Assembly: GCF_038443675.1 (NCBI RefSeq)
Contig: NZ_CP151762.1
Coordinates: 2,790,001 to 2,854,000 of the forward strand
Direction of reading: 5' to 3'
From: Yoonia sp. G8-12
GTDB taxonomy: Bacteria > Pseudomonadota > Alphaproteobacteria > Rhodobacterales > Rhodobacteraceae
DNA length: 64,000 nucleotides
Every line of letters starts with the position of its first letter. Position 1 is the stretch's first letter. Positions 56,179 to 64,000 of this stretch are shown in pieces. The position numbers and the translations under genes were made by a program. The notes under the pieces are model-generated. The model was not told the origin of the DNA. It made no database searches and saw only the letters and a list, made by a program, of their open reading frames with translations.

Positions 56179-56842
56179 GCAACATCTCTTCGGCCAATGG
56201 GATGCTTTCAGGCTGGCCAACATCGCACCATGTCCCATCGTATCGGACACCAAAAAGCCCGCTGCGCGCGGCGATTTTGTCCCAAGCCAGGTTCATGGAA
56301 AAGGCGGTTTCGGTGATTTCATCCAACACATCGGTGCGCATAATCTGAAGCCCGGTGTAAATGGACCCGGGCGCGCGATGCAGGCGCCCATCCGTTCCTA
56401 GCTCAAAATCACCGTTGCCCAGATGGCCAACAACATTTTGCTTTTCCACCACCAGCAACAGCGCCTCCATGTCCGGATGCCAAGCGCTCAGGATCTGCTG
56501 AATCGGGTTTGGCCCTTGCCAGACCGCATCAGTGTTTATCGTCAGGACCGGATTGCCCTGCAACAAGGGCAGCGCCTTTCGCAGTCCTCCGCCTGTTTCC
56601 AAAAGCATTCCGCCTTCGTCGGAAAAGGCGAAGTTCCGGTCCGCCAGATGCTGTCGGATCATATCTCCATGGTAGTGCAGGTTAACGACCTTACGGCCGA
56701 CATCGGCATCATCTGCGATATCCAATGCGTGGTCGATGAGCGCTTTGCCCGCGACATTTATCAGGGGTTTGGGCCGGTCCCTGGTCAGCGCGCCCATTCG
56801 CGTACCAAGCCCCGCCGCAAAAAAGAGGATGGGCAGCGTCAT
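56171..56842 (-). CDS. murU: N-acetylmuramate-1-phosphate uridylyltransferase (MurU-like)
   Basis: 223 residues. The nucleotidyltransferase signature LFFAAGLGTRMGALTRDRPK is at the start, VAGKALIDHALDIADD and TINTDAVWQGPNPIQQ follow. MurU makes UDP-MurNAc from MurNAc-1-phosphate in the cell-wall recycling bypass used by alphaproteobacteria and pseudomonads. The adjacent kinase gene is the expected partner; the pair and their ATGA overlap support the assignment. Confidence 0.85.
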   Translation of the reverse strand: MTLPILFFAAGLGTRMGALTRDRPKPLINVAGKALIDHALDIADDADVGRKVVNLHYHGDMIRQHLADRNFAFSDEGGMLLETGGGLRKALPLLQGNPVLTINTDAVWQGPNPIQQILSAWHPDMEALLLVVEKQNVVGHLGNGDFELGTDGRLHRAPGSIYTGLQIMRTDVLDEITETAFSMNLAWDKIAARSGLFGVRYDGTWCDVGQPESIPLAEEMLHV

Positions 56843-57804
56843 GAATCCTGCCCCGCAGGATGAGTGGGTTCAGGTACCAAATCCATTACCGTTTGTCGCA
56901 GCGTTGCCAGTGCCGGATTTTTTAGGTCTTCCATGATGTGTGCCCAAACACGGGGCATGAATGCGCGGTACCTAGGTTTATCGAATTCAGAGACCAGTCG
57001 GGCGAAGACGCCCAGGATACGCAGATTGCGTTGCACCCCAAGGCAGGCCAGCGAGGTGCGAAATGGCCCCTTTGCTTTGGTATGTGCGCTGAAATAGGCT
57101 ATTGTTTCTTCGACTACAGTAGGGCTGACATCGCGCCGCGCGTCCCGTAGGAGAGACGCCAGATCATAGCCATGAGGGGCGACGAAAGCGTCTTGGAAAT
57201 CCAACAGGCCAACCTGATCTAACCCCGGTTTATCTTTCCGCCAGATTAGGTTTTCTGCATGATAATCCCGAAGAGCCAAAACCGTCGGTTCTGGCGCGAA
57301 CTCTTCAAGCGCTTTCTGCATTTGAGTGCAAAGGTCTTTGACGGGCGCGTGGCTGTAATGCGTCCCGATGATCTCAACCATCTCTGCCCCAACTGAAGGT
57401 GTCATGCGTTTGAGGTGCGGCGGGGGCGTCACCTGTTCCAGCTTCAACAGTACAGTGGCGGCGGATTGATAAAGTGCCGCTTCGTCAGAAGGGTGCTGGC
57501 GCAGCCATTGGGCATAGTCCGCTGTGCCAAGGTCGCTGAGCAACAGGAGGCCGTTCTTGGTGTCATGCAGCAGAATGTCGGGGACGGAAAAGCCAGCATC
57601 GCGCAACAGAGTGGCGATTCGCATGAAAGGCATTATATCTTCGCCGTTCTCAGGCGGTGCGTCCATCAAGATCACTGAATACCTGCCCGCAGTTAGCCGA
57701 TGATAGCGTCTGGCCGAGGCATCACCGGCCAATGGCGCGCGGGCCCAGTCCTGCCAAGTACTGCCTGCCAGAAAGCTATCAATGAGGGATGCGCGATCAG
57801 ACAT
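56839..57804 (-). CDS. amgK: N-acetylmuramate/N-acetylglucosamine kinase (AmgK-like)
   Basis: 321 residues of the aminoglycoside-phosphotransferase fold: the catalytic loop ALRDYHAENLIWRKDKPG and the metal motif VGLLDFQDAFVAPHGYDLAS. AmgK phosphorylates anhydromuropeptide-derived sugars at C1 and feeds MurU. It overlaps tsaE by 8 nt and murU by 4, so this is one operon. Confidence 0.86.
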   Translation of the reverse strand: MSDRASLIDSFLAGSTWQDWARAPLAGDASARRYHRLTAGRYSVILMDAPPENGEDIMPFMRIATLLRDAGFSVPDILLHDTKNGLLLLSDLGTADYAQWLRQHPSDEAALYQSAATVLLKLEQVTPPPHLKRMTPSVGAEMVEIIGTHYSHAPVKDLCTQMQKALEEFAPEPTVLALRDYHAENLIWRKDKPGLDQVGLLDFQDAFVAPHGYDLASLLRDARRDVSPTVVEETIAYFSAHTKAKGPFRTSLACLGVQRNLRILGVFARLVSEFDKPRYRAFMPRVWAHIMEDLKNPALATLRQTVMDLVPEPTHPAGQDS

Positions 57805-58261
57805 CCAAGCCCCTTAGGCGTTCGGGCCAAGGGTTTGGCCCGCTGATCGTGACATGGTGTGCGTCGGTGTTTGCGACAAACGACAATGTGAGGGCTGATT
57901 TAGGGGCAGCATCGCCCAGTCGGTCTGGCCATTCGATCAGGCAGATGGCGGTCTCGAATGCCTCATCCAGCCCCAGTTCCAGCGCTTCGTCAGGGTGGGT
58001 TAGCCGGTAAAGATCGCAGTGCCAGATATCGCTGGCGTCGTCCTCATATGTCTGGACAAGGGTGAAGGTCGGCGAAGGCACATCCTCCAGCCGGCCAAGA
58101 CGGGCGCGGATCAGGGCCCGTGCAAACGCGGATTTTCCTGCGCCAATTTCACCTTCAAGCAAGAGCGTATCACCGGGCGCAAGCCGCGCTGCAATTTGCG
58201 AGGCCAATGCGCTGGTTGCGCCTTCGTCGGCGAGGGGAAACTCAAACAGGGTGCTGGCCAT
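57797..58261 (-). CDS. tsaE: tRNA threonylcarbamoyladenosine synthesis ATPase TsaE
   Basis: 154 residues. Walker A LEGEIGAGKSAFARALIRAR, VPSPTFTLVQTYEDDASDIW (the family SPTFTL motif) and HCDLYRLTHPDEALELGLDE. It works with TsaB and TsaD in the t6A modification of tRNAs. Frequently next to amgK/murU in alphaproteobacteria. Confidence 0.94.
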   Translation of the reverse strand: MASTLFEFPLADEGATSALASQIAARLAPGDTLLLEGEIGAGKSAFARALIRARLGRLEDVPSPTFTLVQTYEDDASDIWHCDLYRLTHPDEALELGLDEAFETAICLIEWPDRLGDAAPKSALTLSFVANTDAHHVTISGPNPWPERLRGLDV

Positions 58262-58302
58262 GCCCCGACATTATGAGGTTGCGCTGTGCCTGCAAGCACA
58301 AA

Positions 58303-59858
58303 TCAGCGCTTCATCGATTGTATCGCGGAATCGGGCGCCATCAGCTTTGTAAACGTGGGCCGTTTTGATCGGGCGACCGAAAAATGCAGCATTGTCATGC
58401 TGCCAGCGATGGGAATAGCGCGGCAGTGCAATTGCCGACCGTCATCAAGTAAAACGTCATCCTCCCAAGGTTGGCGCGCGCCCAGTTGTTGGATGAAGTC
58501 ACGCATATTGCTCCAGATGGGTGACGGAATGCATTGGTTCTTCCAGACACGCATTTCGGACTGAAGCCCACGGTGTTCGAGGATATGGTCTGTACTGCTG
58601 GCCCAAAGATCGGCGTAAGCTTGGTTGGACATTACCAAGGTACCAGCAGAGGAAAACACCGCAATCCCATCAGTCAGCGTATCAAGCACGGCCTGCCCTG
58701 TTTCGATATCTAGCCTGAACCGCCGTGTGAGCGAGACTTCGGCGCTGATGTCTTCGAACAAGAGCGCAAAAGCACCATCGGGATAAGGGCGCCCAGTCAC
58801 CCTGTAGGTCTGCCCCTCAGGCAGCGACCAGTTCTTGCTATAGGTGCCATCTTTTGCTGCCGTTTCTACGGCAGTGAATTGTTCGCGCCATGATACATAA
58901 TTTTTGGGTTCAGGCATCATGCGCATTTCGCGTAGACGGTCGAGCACGGTATCAATTGTCGGGCTCGCGCTAAGAAAATCCACTGGAAGGGTGGTCATGT
59001 CCAGCAAAGCCGGATTGAACATGGCCAACTGCCGGTTGCTGTCAAAGATCGCGATGCCGATGGATAGTTCAGCGAAGGTTTTGCCAAGGGTTTTGACGAA
59101 TTCCGTTCGTGCGGTATCGGCCCGTACGACATCCGTGGCGTCATTGGCGAAGTGCAGATAGCCATCGCCATGCTTTACGGTTGAAATGTCGAACCACCGC
59201 TCTCGGCGGTCACCGGTCAGTTTGACAGACACCCTGCGATCATTCGTTTCAACGTGGCCTTTTTCCGCTTGAAAAAGTGCCATCTGTTGGTGGCGTTTCA
59301 GAAGGCCCGCGTAGGCATCATTCGCCCAGTGCAAATGCCCGTTGCTATCCTCTTGCCAGATCAGTTGTGGCGAGTTGGCCGCAATGCTTTGCATCAGTTC
59401 CGCCTGCTTATCGCGTGCGGCATGATGGAGCCGGTCGGCAGTGGCCTGATACGCGGGGGGTGGTCACCTTTCAAAGAAACGCGGAGTTGTTGGTGGGTGC
59501 GCTGGATAGCCACAAAGACCATCGGGTCGCTTTGACTGCGGATTTGGAACTGTACAGCACTTGTGTCCGAGAGCCTTTCCCCGAGTGTCGGAAACTCGAC
59601 CTCTAGTGCAGAAAGCATGGCGTCCATATCAGAGAGGTTTCGGGGGCGATTGCCGATCAGTGCCCAAGCCTGCGTTGTCGCATCAACGAGATCGTCGCCG
59701 CGGAAAAGAAATACAGCCTCCTCACCGGAGTGGTGTGGGGTGTTTATCTGTGGCTTCGTGCGAATTGCCCGACTGGTCCGCAAAATGGACATGATCGCCA
59801 TAGCACCAAGAATAGCCGCGCCAACGATGACGCCAAACTCGGCCATGTTTATCAACAT
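58303..59858 (-). pseudogene. Membrane-anchored multi-PAS sensor protein, frameshifted
   Basis: About 518 residues when restored. Residues 5-25 (MAEFGVIVGAAILGAMAIMS) form a membrane anchor. The early frame ends GDHPPRIRPLPTG; the second frame resumes RLHHAARDKQAELMQSIAAN and carries at least three PAS-like segments, for example SPQLIWQEDSNGHLHWAND, FAELSIGIAIFDSNRQLAMF and TDGIAVFSSAGTLVMSNQAY. No histidine-kinase or GGDEF domain is seen, so its output is unknown. The break is a G6 run at 59455-59460; a seventh base joins the frames. A full CtrA-type site lies 49 nt upstream of ATG 59858. Located between tsaE and regB. Confidence 0.82.
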
Positions 59859-59906
59859 TTTTCGTCCGATCCTGTCTTTGCTCAGTTAAAGCATCGGTCA
59901 GCAAAG

Positions 59907-59921
59907 TTAATGTCGTGTTAA
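59907..59921 (-). promoter_or_regulatory. Full CtrA-type binding site upstream of the PAS sensor gene
   Basis: On the minus strand TTAACACGACATTAAC (59921-59906) matches TTAA-N7-TTAAC exactly. It lies between the restored regB stop (59936) and the PAS gene start (59858), the position expected for CtrA activation or repression of the PAS gene. Confidence 0.6.
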
Positions 59922-59935
59922 TTCTGGAAACAATG

Positions 59936-61338
59936 TCACGGCCAGGTGGGGATTGGTTGGTTTTTCCCAGTGGCGCATCGTTGGCCTGCCCGCGCAAAAG
60001 CAGCGCATTGCTGGGCCAGCTTACTTCAACCACTGCGCCGCCTGTGGGGTGGCCTGTCCAACTGGCATGGCCCGGGCGGCGGCTATTGGAAAATGAAAGC
60101 GTGGCACCTGACCGCTCAAGGAGCGTTTTTGCTATAAACAGCCCCAACCCCATCCCTTCATATCCGGGCCTGCGCGCACCATCCTCAGAAAAACGCCGTC
60201 GCCGCACATATGGATCGCCGATGCGACCAATTATGGACTGTGGGAAACCCTTTCCATCGTCTGATATCTTAATATTGATCACCGTATCGGACCACGTCAC
60301 ATCAATAGTGACCTGTGATTGGGAAAAATCGACCGCGTTCTGGATCAGGTTGCGCAAGCCGTGAATGATCTCGGGACGTCTTTGGATATTAGGCTGTGTC
60401 AGGCTCCCTCCCTCGAGAGGTTCGACGTTGAATTCCACGTCTTTTCCGCGGTTGCGGTGTGGCTCGGCCGCTTCTCTTGCGACAATTTCAATGGGGACGT
60501 TTCGCAAATGCAAATCGTCTTTTCCAACCCTTCCCATTGACCGCAGGATATCGCGACAGCGATCAGCCTGAGAGCTGATGAGAACGGCATCCTCCAAAAG
60601 ATCCGGCCGATCTGCTAACTCTTCTCGTAGCTCACTACTCACCAGTTTGATTGTGGCAAGTGGTGTGCCAAGTTCATGTGCCGCAGCGGCGACGACACCG
60701 CCAAGGTCGGTCAGTTTTTGTTCGCGCGATAGGGCCAGCTGCGTTGCAAGCAGGGCTTCATTCATCGCGTTCATTTCCGATGTGACCTGACGCGCATAGA
60801 ATGCGAGAAAAACCAGACTGATCAGAAGTGCGGCCCAAAACCCGAACTGAAACAGGACCGGAAGCACCAAGACAACGCCCTCTGACGTGACAAGCGGCAG
60901 GTTATAGCGGCTGATGATCGTTACAATCGTGATTGCCGCCAACCCCAGAAAGATTGTGCTGCGCAGGTGCAGAACGGTGGCAGAAATTGTCACCGGGGCC
61001 AGCACAAGCATTGCGAAAGGGTTGTTCAAGCCGCCCGTTAGATAGAGCAGCAGACTCAACTGTATCAGATCAAAGACGAGCCAGAGCGTTGCTTCAAAGT
61101 CCGTCAGCCGCTTGTTTGAGGGGTAGGCAAACAGCGAAACGAGATTTGCAATCACTGCGGCGGTGACAACCAATGCGGATTGTCCGACGGCGATATCAAT
61201 TTCATAGATGCGGACGGCAACAAAAATTGCGATGGCTTGTCCCACAATGGCAAACCAGCGCAGGGTGACAAGGGTCCGCAGGCGCACCCAATCGGTGTGC
61301 GCTTGCCCTTTGATCAGCAAATTTTCTGTGCCCGGCAT
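59936..61338 (-). CDS. regB: Redox-responsive sensor histidine kinase RegB/PrrB/ActS, frameshifted at the 3' end
   Basis: 467 residues when restored, from ATG 61338 (MPGTENLLIKGQAHTDWVRL), the usual size. Six membrane helices include the quinone-site block GGLNNPFAMLVLAPVTISA. The H-box is AAAAHELGTPLATIKLVSSE and the redox Cys lies in QADRCRDILRSMGR. The ATPase part shows LIQNAVDF and GMGLGLFIAKTLLERSGA. The frame as sequenced runs 71 codons too far, into the PAS gene, because of a T5 run at 59961-59965; a sixth base gives PLGKNQPIPTWP and a stop at 59936. It phosphorylates RegA under low oxygen. Divergent from regA. Confidence 0.93.
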
Positions 61339-61517
61339 AATCTGCGATCCAATACGGTTTGTGCGTATGAGGATAAGCCGAAACCGCCAAGGTTCAATGC
61401 GCCCCGTGCCATCGCCCCGGTTCGTCTTCGCCCATGCACACCACAGGAACATGAGCTGCGATTTGACGATGTCCTGATCTAGCCTATCTCCAACGGATAA
61501 CGTGCTTAGGGAATGGG

Positions 61518-62069
61518 ATGAACACCGTGGCCTTTGATTTAGGTGAAGACAAAAGCCTTCTGCTGGTAGATGACGACGAAGCGTTCTTGCGTCGGCTTGC
61601 CAAAGCGATGGAAAAACGTGGCTTTGAAGTGGAAATGGCGGGTTCTGTTGCGGCGGGCAAAGCGATTTCGACAGCGCGGCCCCCTGCGTATGCCGTCGTT
61701 GATCTTAGGCTGGAAGACGGCAACGGCCTTGATGTGGTTGAGACATTGCGCGCCCGTCGTCCCGATGCACGTATTGTGGTGCTGACAGGCTATGGTGCGA
61801 TTGCGACGGCGGTAGCGGCGGTCAAAATCGGTGCGACCGACTATTTGTCAAAACCCGCGGATGCCACCGATGTCACAAACGCATTGCTTGCATTGCAAGA
61901 TGAGTTGCCACCACCGCCGGAAAACCCGATGAGTGCGGATCGTGTGCGTTGGGAACATATTCAGCGGGTCTATGAGCTTTGTGATCGGAACGTGTCTGAA
62001 ACTGCGCGTCGGTTGTCGATGCACCGGCGCACGCTACAACGCATCCTGGCCAAGCGTAGCCCGCGCTAG
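61518..62069 (+). CDS. regA: Response regulator RegA/PrrA/ActR
   Basis: 183 residues. Receiver domain with LLLVDDDEAFLRRLAKAM, phospho-acceptor Asp in AVVDLRLEDGNGLDVVE, VVLTGYGAIATAV and the Lys in YLSKPADA; a Pro-rich linker (LPPPPENP); and the Fis-type helix-turn-helix NVSETARRLSMHRRTLQRIL. It activates photosynthesis, respiration and carbon or nitrogen fixation genes when oxygen falls. A possible promoter is TTGACG at 61463-61468 with TATCTC 16 nt on. The stop shares the palindrome CTAG with the ppsR stop. No senC/prrC or hvrA gene is next to it. Confidence 0.96.
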   Translation: MNTVAFDLGEDKSLLLVDDDEAFLRRLAKAMEKRGFEVEMAGSVAAGKAISTARPPAYAVVDLRLEDGNGLDVVETLRARRPDARIVVLTGYGAIATAVAAVKIGATDYLSKPADATDVTNALLALQDELPPPPENPMSADRVRWEHIQRVYELCDRNVSETARRLSMHRRTLQRILAKRSPR

Positions 62070-63493
62070 TTCTCGGCTTCGCCATCACGGCTGAGAAGGC
62101 CGAATTTGCGCAGTTTGACGTAAAGTGATTGGCGCGAAAGTCCCAGCATCTCAGCTGCGGCAACGCGGTTGTTCATCGTGAGTTCTACCGCTGTTTCGAT
62201 GCACATCTTTTCAACGACATTGGTTGTTTCTGACACAATGTCTTTCAAAGTCGCACTCCCAACAAGTTCGGCAACCGAGCGCATGCTTTCGTCGCTGCTG
62301 GGATGAGGGCGTGTTTGCGCCTTGTCGCTGCGGCTTGCATCGCGCAGGACGAAAGCGAAGACTGTCTGCTGACCGGCCATAATCCGGGTGACGGAAACAT
62401 CTGTTGCACGTGGGCTGCCATATTCGCCAGCAAGCTTTGTTGCGTAGTTCCGCATCCGGCCCGCGCGCTGGGCGTTTTCGGCCATGACTTTGAAATCAAC
62501 ACTACCGCGCTGTAGATAGTCGGCAAAACTACGTCCACGCACGTTAATATCATGCGCGACGTCAACCAGATCGAGGAAGGCATCGTTGGCGGACAGCACG
62601 TCTCCATTTTCTGCCGTAAAGACGATGGCCTCTGGTCCGTCCGAATAAAGCGCATGCAGATTGTGGTTCAGATCGTCTGCAAGCGCGCTGCCTTCACCCT
62701 CTGAGACAAGCCGACATAGCAAAATGCGTTCACCGGCTGCCCGGAAAAGCGTTGGGAAAAGCTGCACTGACATACCGTTTCCGCGCAGATCTGCCATAAT
62801 GGTCTTTTTCACGCCAGAAATGGCCTGCGATGCAAGTGCGTCGACCATATCCCCGCGCTTGCGCCCCTCAAAGCACCCAGCAAGCTGATTGCCGATAAGG
62901 CTTTCGATCGGGCGATCGAGCAATGTGACCGCTGCGGTGTTTGCCTCGGTGATTTCGCCAGTGGCAACAGAAACAAAAACGATTGCTTCCGAGGTGCTTT
63001 CCATCAGAACGCGAAAACGGGTGTCGTATTCCCGTTGCGTTTCATAGTCGCGTTCCAGCGAAAGCTGCGCTTCAACCAGTTGCTGCTGCATTTCCGCGAT
63101 GGGGCGCAAATCGTGGCCCAAAAGAAGGATTGCACCACCCTGTCCGATGCGGTGGAAACTGTACTTTACGGGGGATTCGGAACCAATGACCCCATCAGTG
63201 TGGTTCAGTTCAACGGGTCGGACCCTTGGCTTGCCACCAAGAAATTCGGCCAGCCGGTTCTCGAATTTCGACACGCTTTCAATTGTAAGGGTCGTGCGGA
63301 TGTCTTTGTTTTCCCAATGCTCCAATTCTCGGAAGGCACTATTGGATGGGTTCGCAAGAACGGACAGGATGATGCCGGTTTCAGATATGACCACGCCAAC
63401 ATCTGCAACTTCGGCAATAATATCGCCGAGTATTTCAGGGGCAATCAGAGGGATTGCGCCGCTGTTCCAGTATTTTGTTCCGCGGGAAGTCAT
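62066..63493 (-). CDS. ppsR: PpsR/CrtJ, oxygen- and light-responsive repressor of photosynthesis genes
   Basis: 475 residues from ATG 63493 (MTSRGTKYWN); the open frame upstream to 63583 overlaps the aerR gene and is probably not translated. PAS domains are seen around ADVGVVISETGIILSVLANP, STSEAIVFVSVATGEITEAN and GPEAIVFTAENGDVLSANDA; the C-terminal Fis-like helix-turn-helix is VAAAEMLGLSRQSLYVKLRK. Two Cys that form the redox switch in relatives are plausible here: LLCRLV and, near the DNA-binding part, VEKMCIETAVEL. It represses bch, crt and puc genes under oxygen, with AerR/PpaA as antirepressor partner, encoded 35 nt upstream. Confidence 0.95.
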   Translation of the reverse strand: MTSRGTKYWNSGAIPLIAPEILGDIIAEVADVGVVISETGIILSVLANPSNSAFRELEHWENKDIRTTLTIESVSKFENRLAEFLGGKPRVRPVELNHTDGVIGSESPVKYSFHRIGQGGAILLLGHDLRPIAEMQQQLVEAQLSLERDYETQREYDTRFRVLMESTSEAIVFVSVATGEITEANTAAVTLLDRPIESLIGNQLAGCFEGRKRGDMVDALASQAISGVKKTIMADLRGNGMSVQLFPTLFRAAGERILLCRLVSEGEGSALADDLNHNLHALYSDGPEAIVFTAENGDVLSANDAFLDLVDVAHDINVRGRSFADYLQRGSVDFKVMAENAQRAGRMRNYATKLAGEYGSPRATDVSVTRIMAGQQTVFAFVLRDASRSDKAQTRPHPSSDESMRSVAELVGSATLKDIVSETTNVVEKMCIETAVELTMNNRVAAAEMLGLSRQSLYVKLRKFGLLSRDGEAEN

Positions 63494-63528
63494 TTTCGGC
63501 GCCTGCGATTGAAGACCTGTATCATTTT

Positions 63529-64000
63529 CTAGGTCCCGTTCCTGGCGCTTATCTTCTTTTTCTCGGTTTCTTGTAGACCGCAAAGTTTGAGGGCCTCGTC
63601 TGGAAGTTTGGTGGCATAATCCGCCCCCGTAAGCGCCGTTACATCATGTATCTCTTGAACGTCAAGAATAGATCCACCAATAACAATCGGACATGTAGCC
63701 CCGGACGACCCCCTAATAACCTCAATAATCTGGCGCAACTTCTCAAGAGTTTCACCGGCAGACGATGATATAAACACAGCGTCAGTCTTGGTTCGTGTTA
63801 TATGGTTGGCGATATCCTCTGGTTTGCCACCCAAAAATAGTTTGACAGAGAAACCCTTGCGGCGCAGCTGGCTGCTTAGGACAATTGCCCCAAGCGTGTG
63901 ATACACATCTTGCGGTACGATCAGCAGAATTGAGGCGTTTTCGTTTGTTGTAGCGTTGTCGCTTGCCCAGTTTGGGCCCAAGGCCCGCAACATCGCCTGC
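63529..64000 (-). CDS. ppaA: AerR/PpaA, cobalamin-binding antirepressor, N-terminus cut by window end
   Basis: 157 residues are visible; the start lies past 64000. The B12-binding fold shows ILLIVPQDVYHTLGAIVLSS, GFSVKLFLGGKPEDIANHI and PIVIGGSILDVQEI. The motif is DVYHTLG, close to the D-x-H-x-x-G of cobalamin domains but with one extra residue between Asp and His. AerR senses blue light through cobalamin and modulates CrtJ/PpsR. With ppsR it marks the edge of a photosynthesis gene cluster continuing off the window. Confidence 0.9.
   Translation of the reverse strand, partial: QAMLRALGPNWASDNATTNENASILLIVPQDVYHTLGAIVLSSQLRRKGFSVKLFLGGKPEDIANHITRTKTDAVFISSSAGETLEKLRQIIEVIRGSSGATCPIVIGGSILDVQEIHDVTALTGADYATKLPDEALKLCGLQETEKKKISARNGT

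Noticed and set aside
1..64000. Mobile elements, CRISPR, tRNA or rRNA genes
   Set aside because: No transposase, integrase, regular spaced repeats or tRNA-like cloverleaf recognised; gaps between genes are too short for most.

Overview
The window is about 64 kb of gene-dense, moderately GC-rich DNA. It reads as the replication-origin region of an alphaproteobacterial chromosome, most probably a Rhodobacteraceae / Roseobacter-group member able to do aerobic anoxygenic photosynthesis. The grounds are the typical order around the origin (parB-parA-rsmG-mnmG-mnmE-rho-hemJ | origin | maf-aroE-coaE-dnaQ, secB), two perfect parS sites, and at the right edge the redox and light regulators of photosynthesis genes (regB, regA, ppsR, and an aerR/ppaA gene cut by the window end). 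I see no tRNA, rRNA, insertion sequence, prophage or CRISPR array. The window is almost entirely core genome.

Layout. 1-5.2 kb: nitrilase-family gene (cut), grxC, comF, a methyltransferase, hemH, a small conserved gene and a Ser/Thr protein kinase. 5.2-7.1 kb: a cell-envelope patch with two L,D-transpeptidase-like proteins flanking a CAP-domain lipoprotein. 7.1-15.3 kb: a long leftward run (RNA methyltransferase, two ABC exporter half-transporters, LysE-type exporter, cca, NUDIX, hslO). 15.4-23.4 kb: NUDIX, argG bracketed by two copies of a structured repeat, a sulfotransferase-like gene with an aminotransferase, msrA, DUF305, a PfkB kinase and a malic enzyme-PTA fusion. 23.5-30.4 kb: mutS, grpE-hrcA, rph-rdgB-hemW. 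30.4-40.9 kb: the partition and origin region. 40.9-49.5 kb: secB, fxsA, a Tim44-like gene, mltA, smr, an MFS transporter, hslV-membrane protein-hslU and a surface-polysaccharide-like protein. 49.5-58.3 kb: trxA, addA-addB, murU-amgK (peptidoglycan recycling) and tsaE in a tightly overlapping leftward run. 58.3-64 kb: a PAS sensor, regB, regA, ppsR and aerR.

The most important observation for any user is that at least eight genes (cca, argG, an aminotransferase gene, hemW, addA, addB twice, a PAS sensor gene, regB) are broken by a frameshift exactly at a homopolymer run. Eight of the nine breaks are repaired by adding one base to the run; hemW needs two added or one removed. Because cca and argG are housekeeping genes and all the lesions are of one kind, homopolymer miscalls in the underlying sequence are the best explanation. 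Coordinates for these loci are given for the restored gene.

Other points of interest are a roughly 400-base origin candidate whose perfect DnaA box runs into the maf start codon, a full CtrA-type site upstream of the PAS sensor gene, a covarying hairpin in the repeats around argG, and a regB/regA/ppsR/aerR arrangement in which no senC or hvrA is seen. I did not find a system that I would call wholly new.
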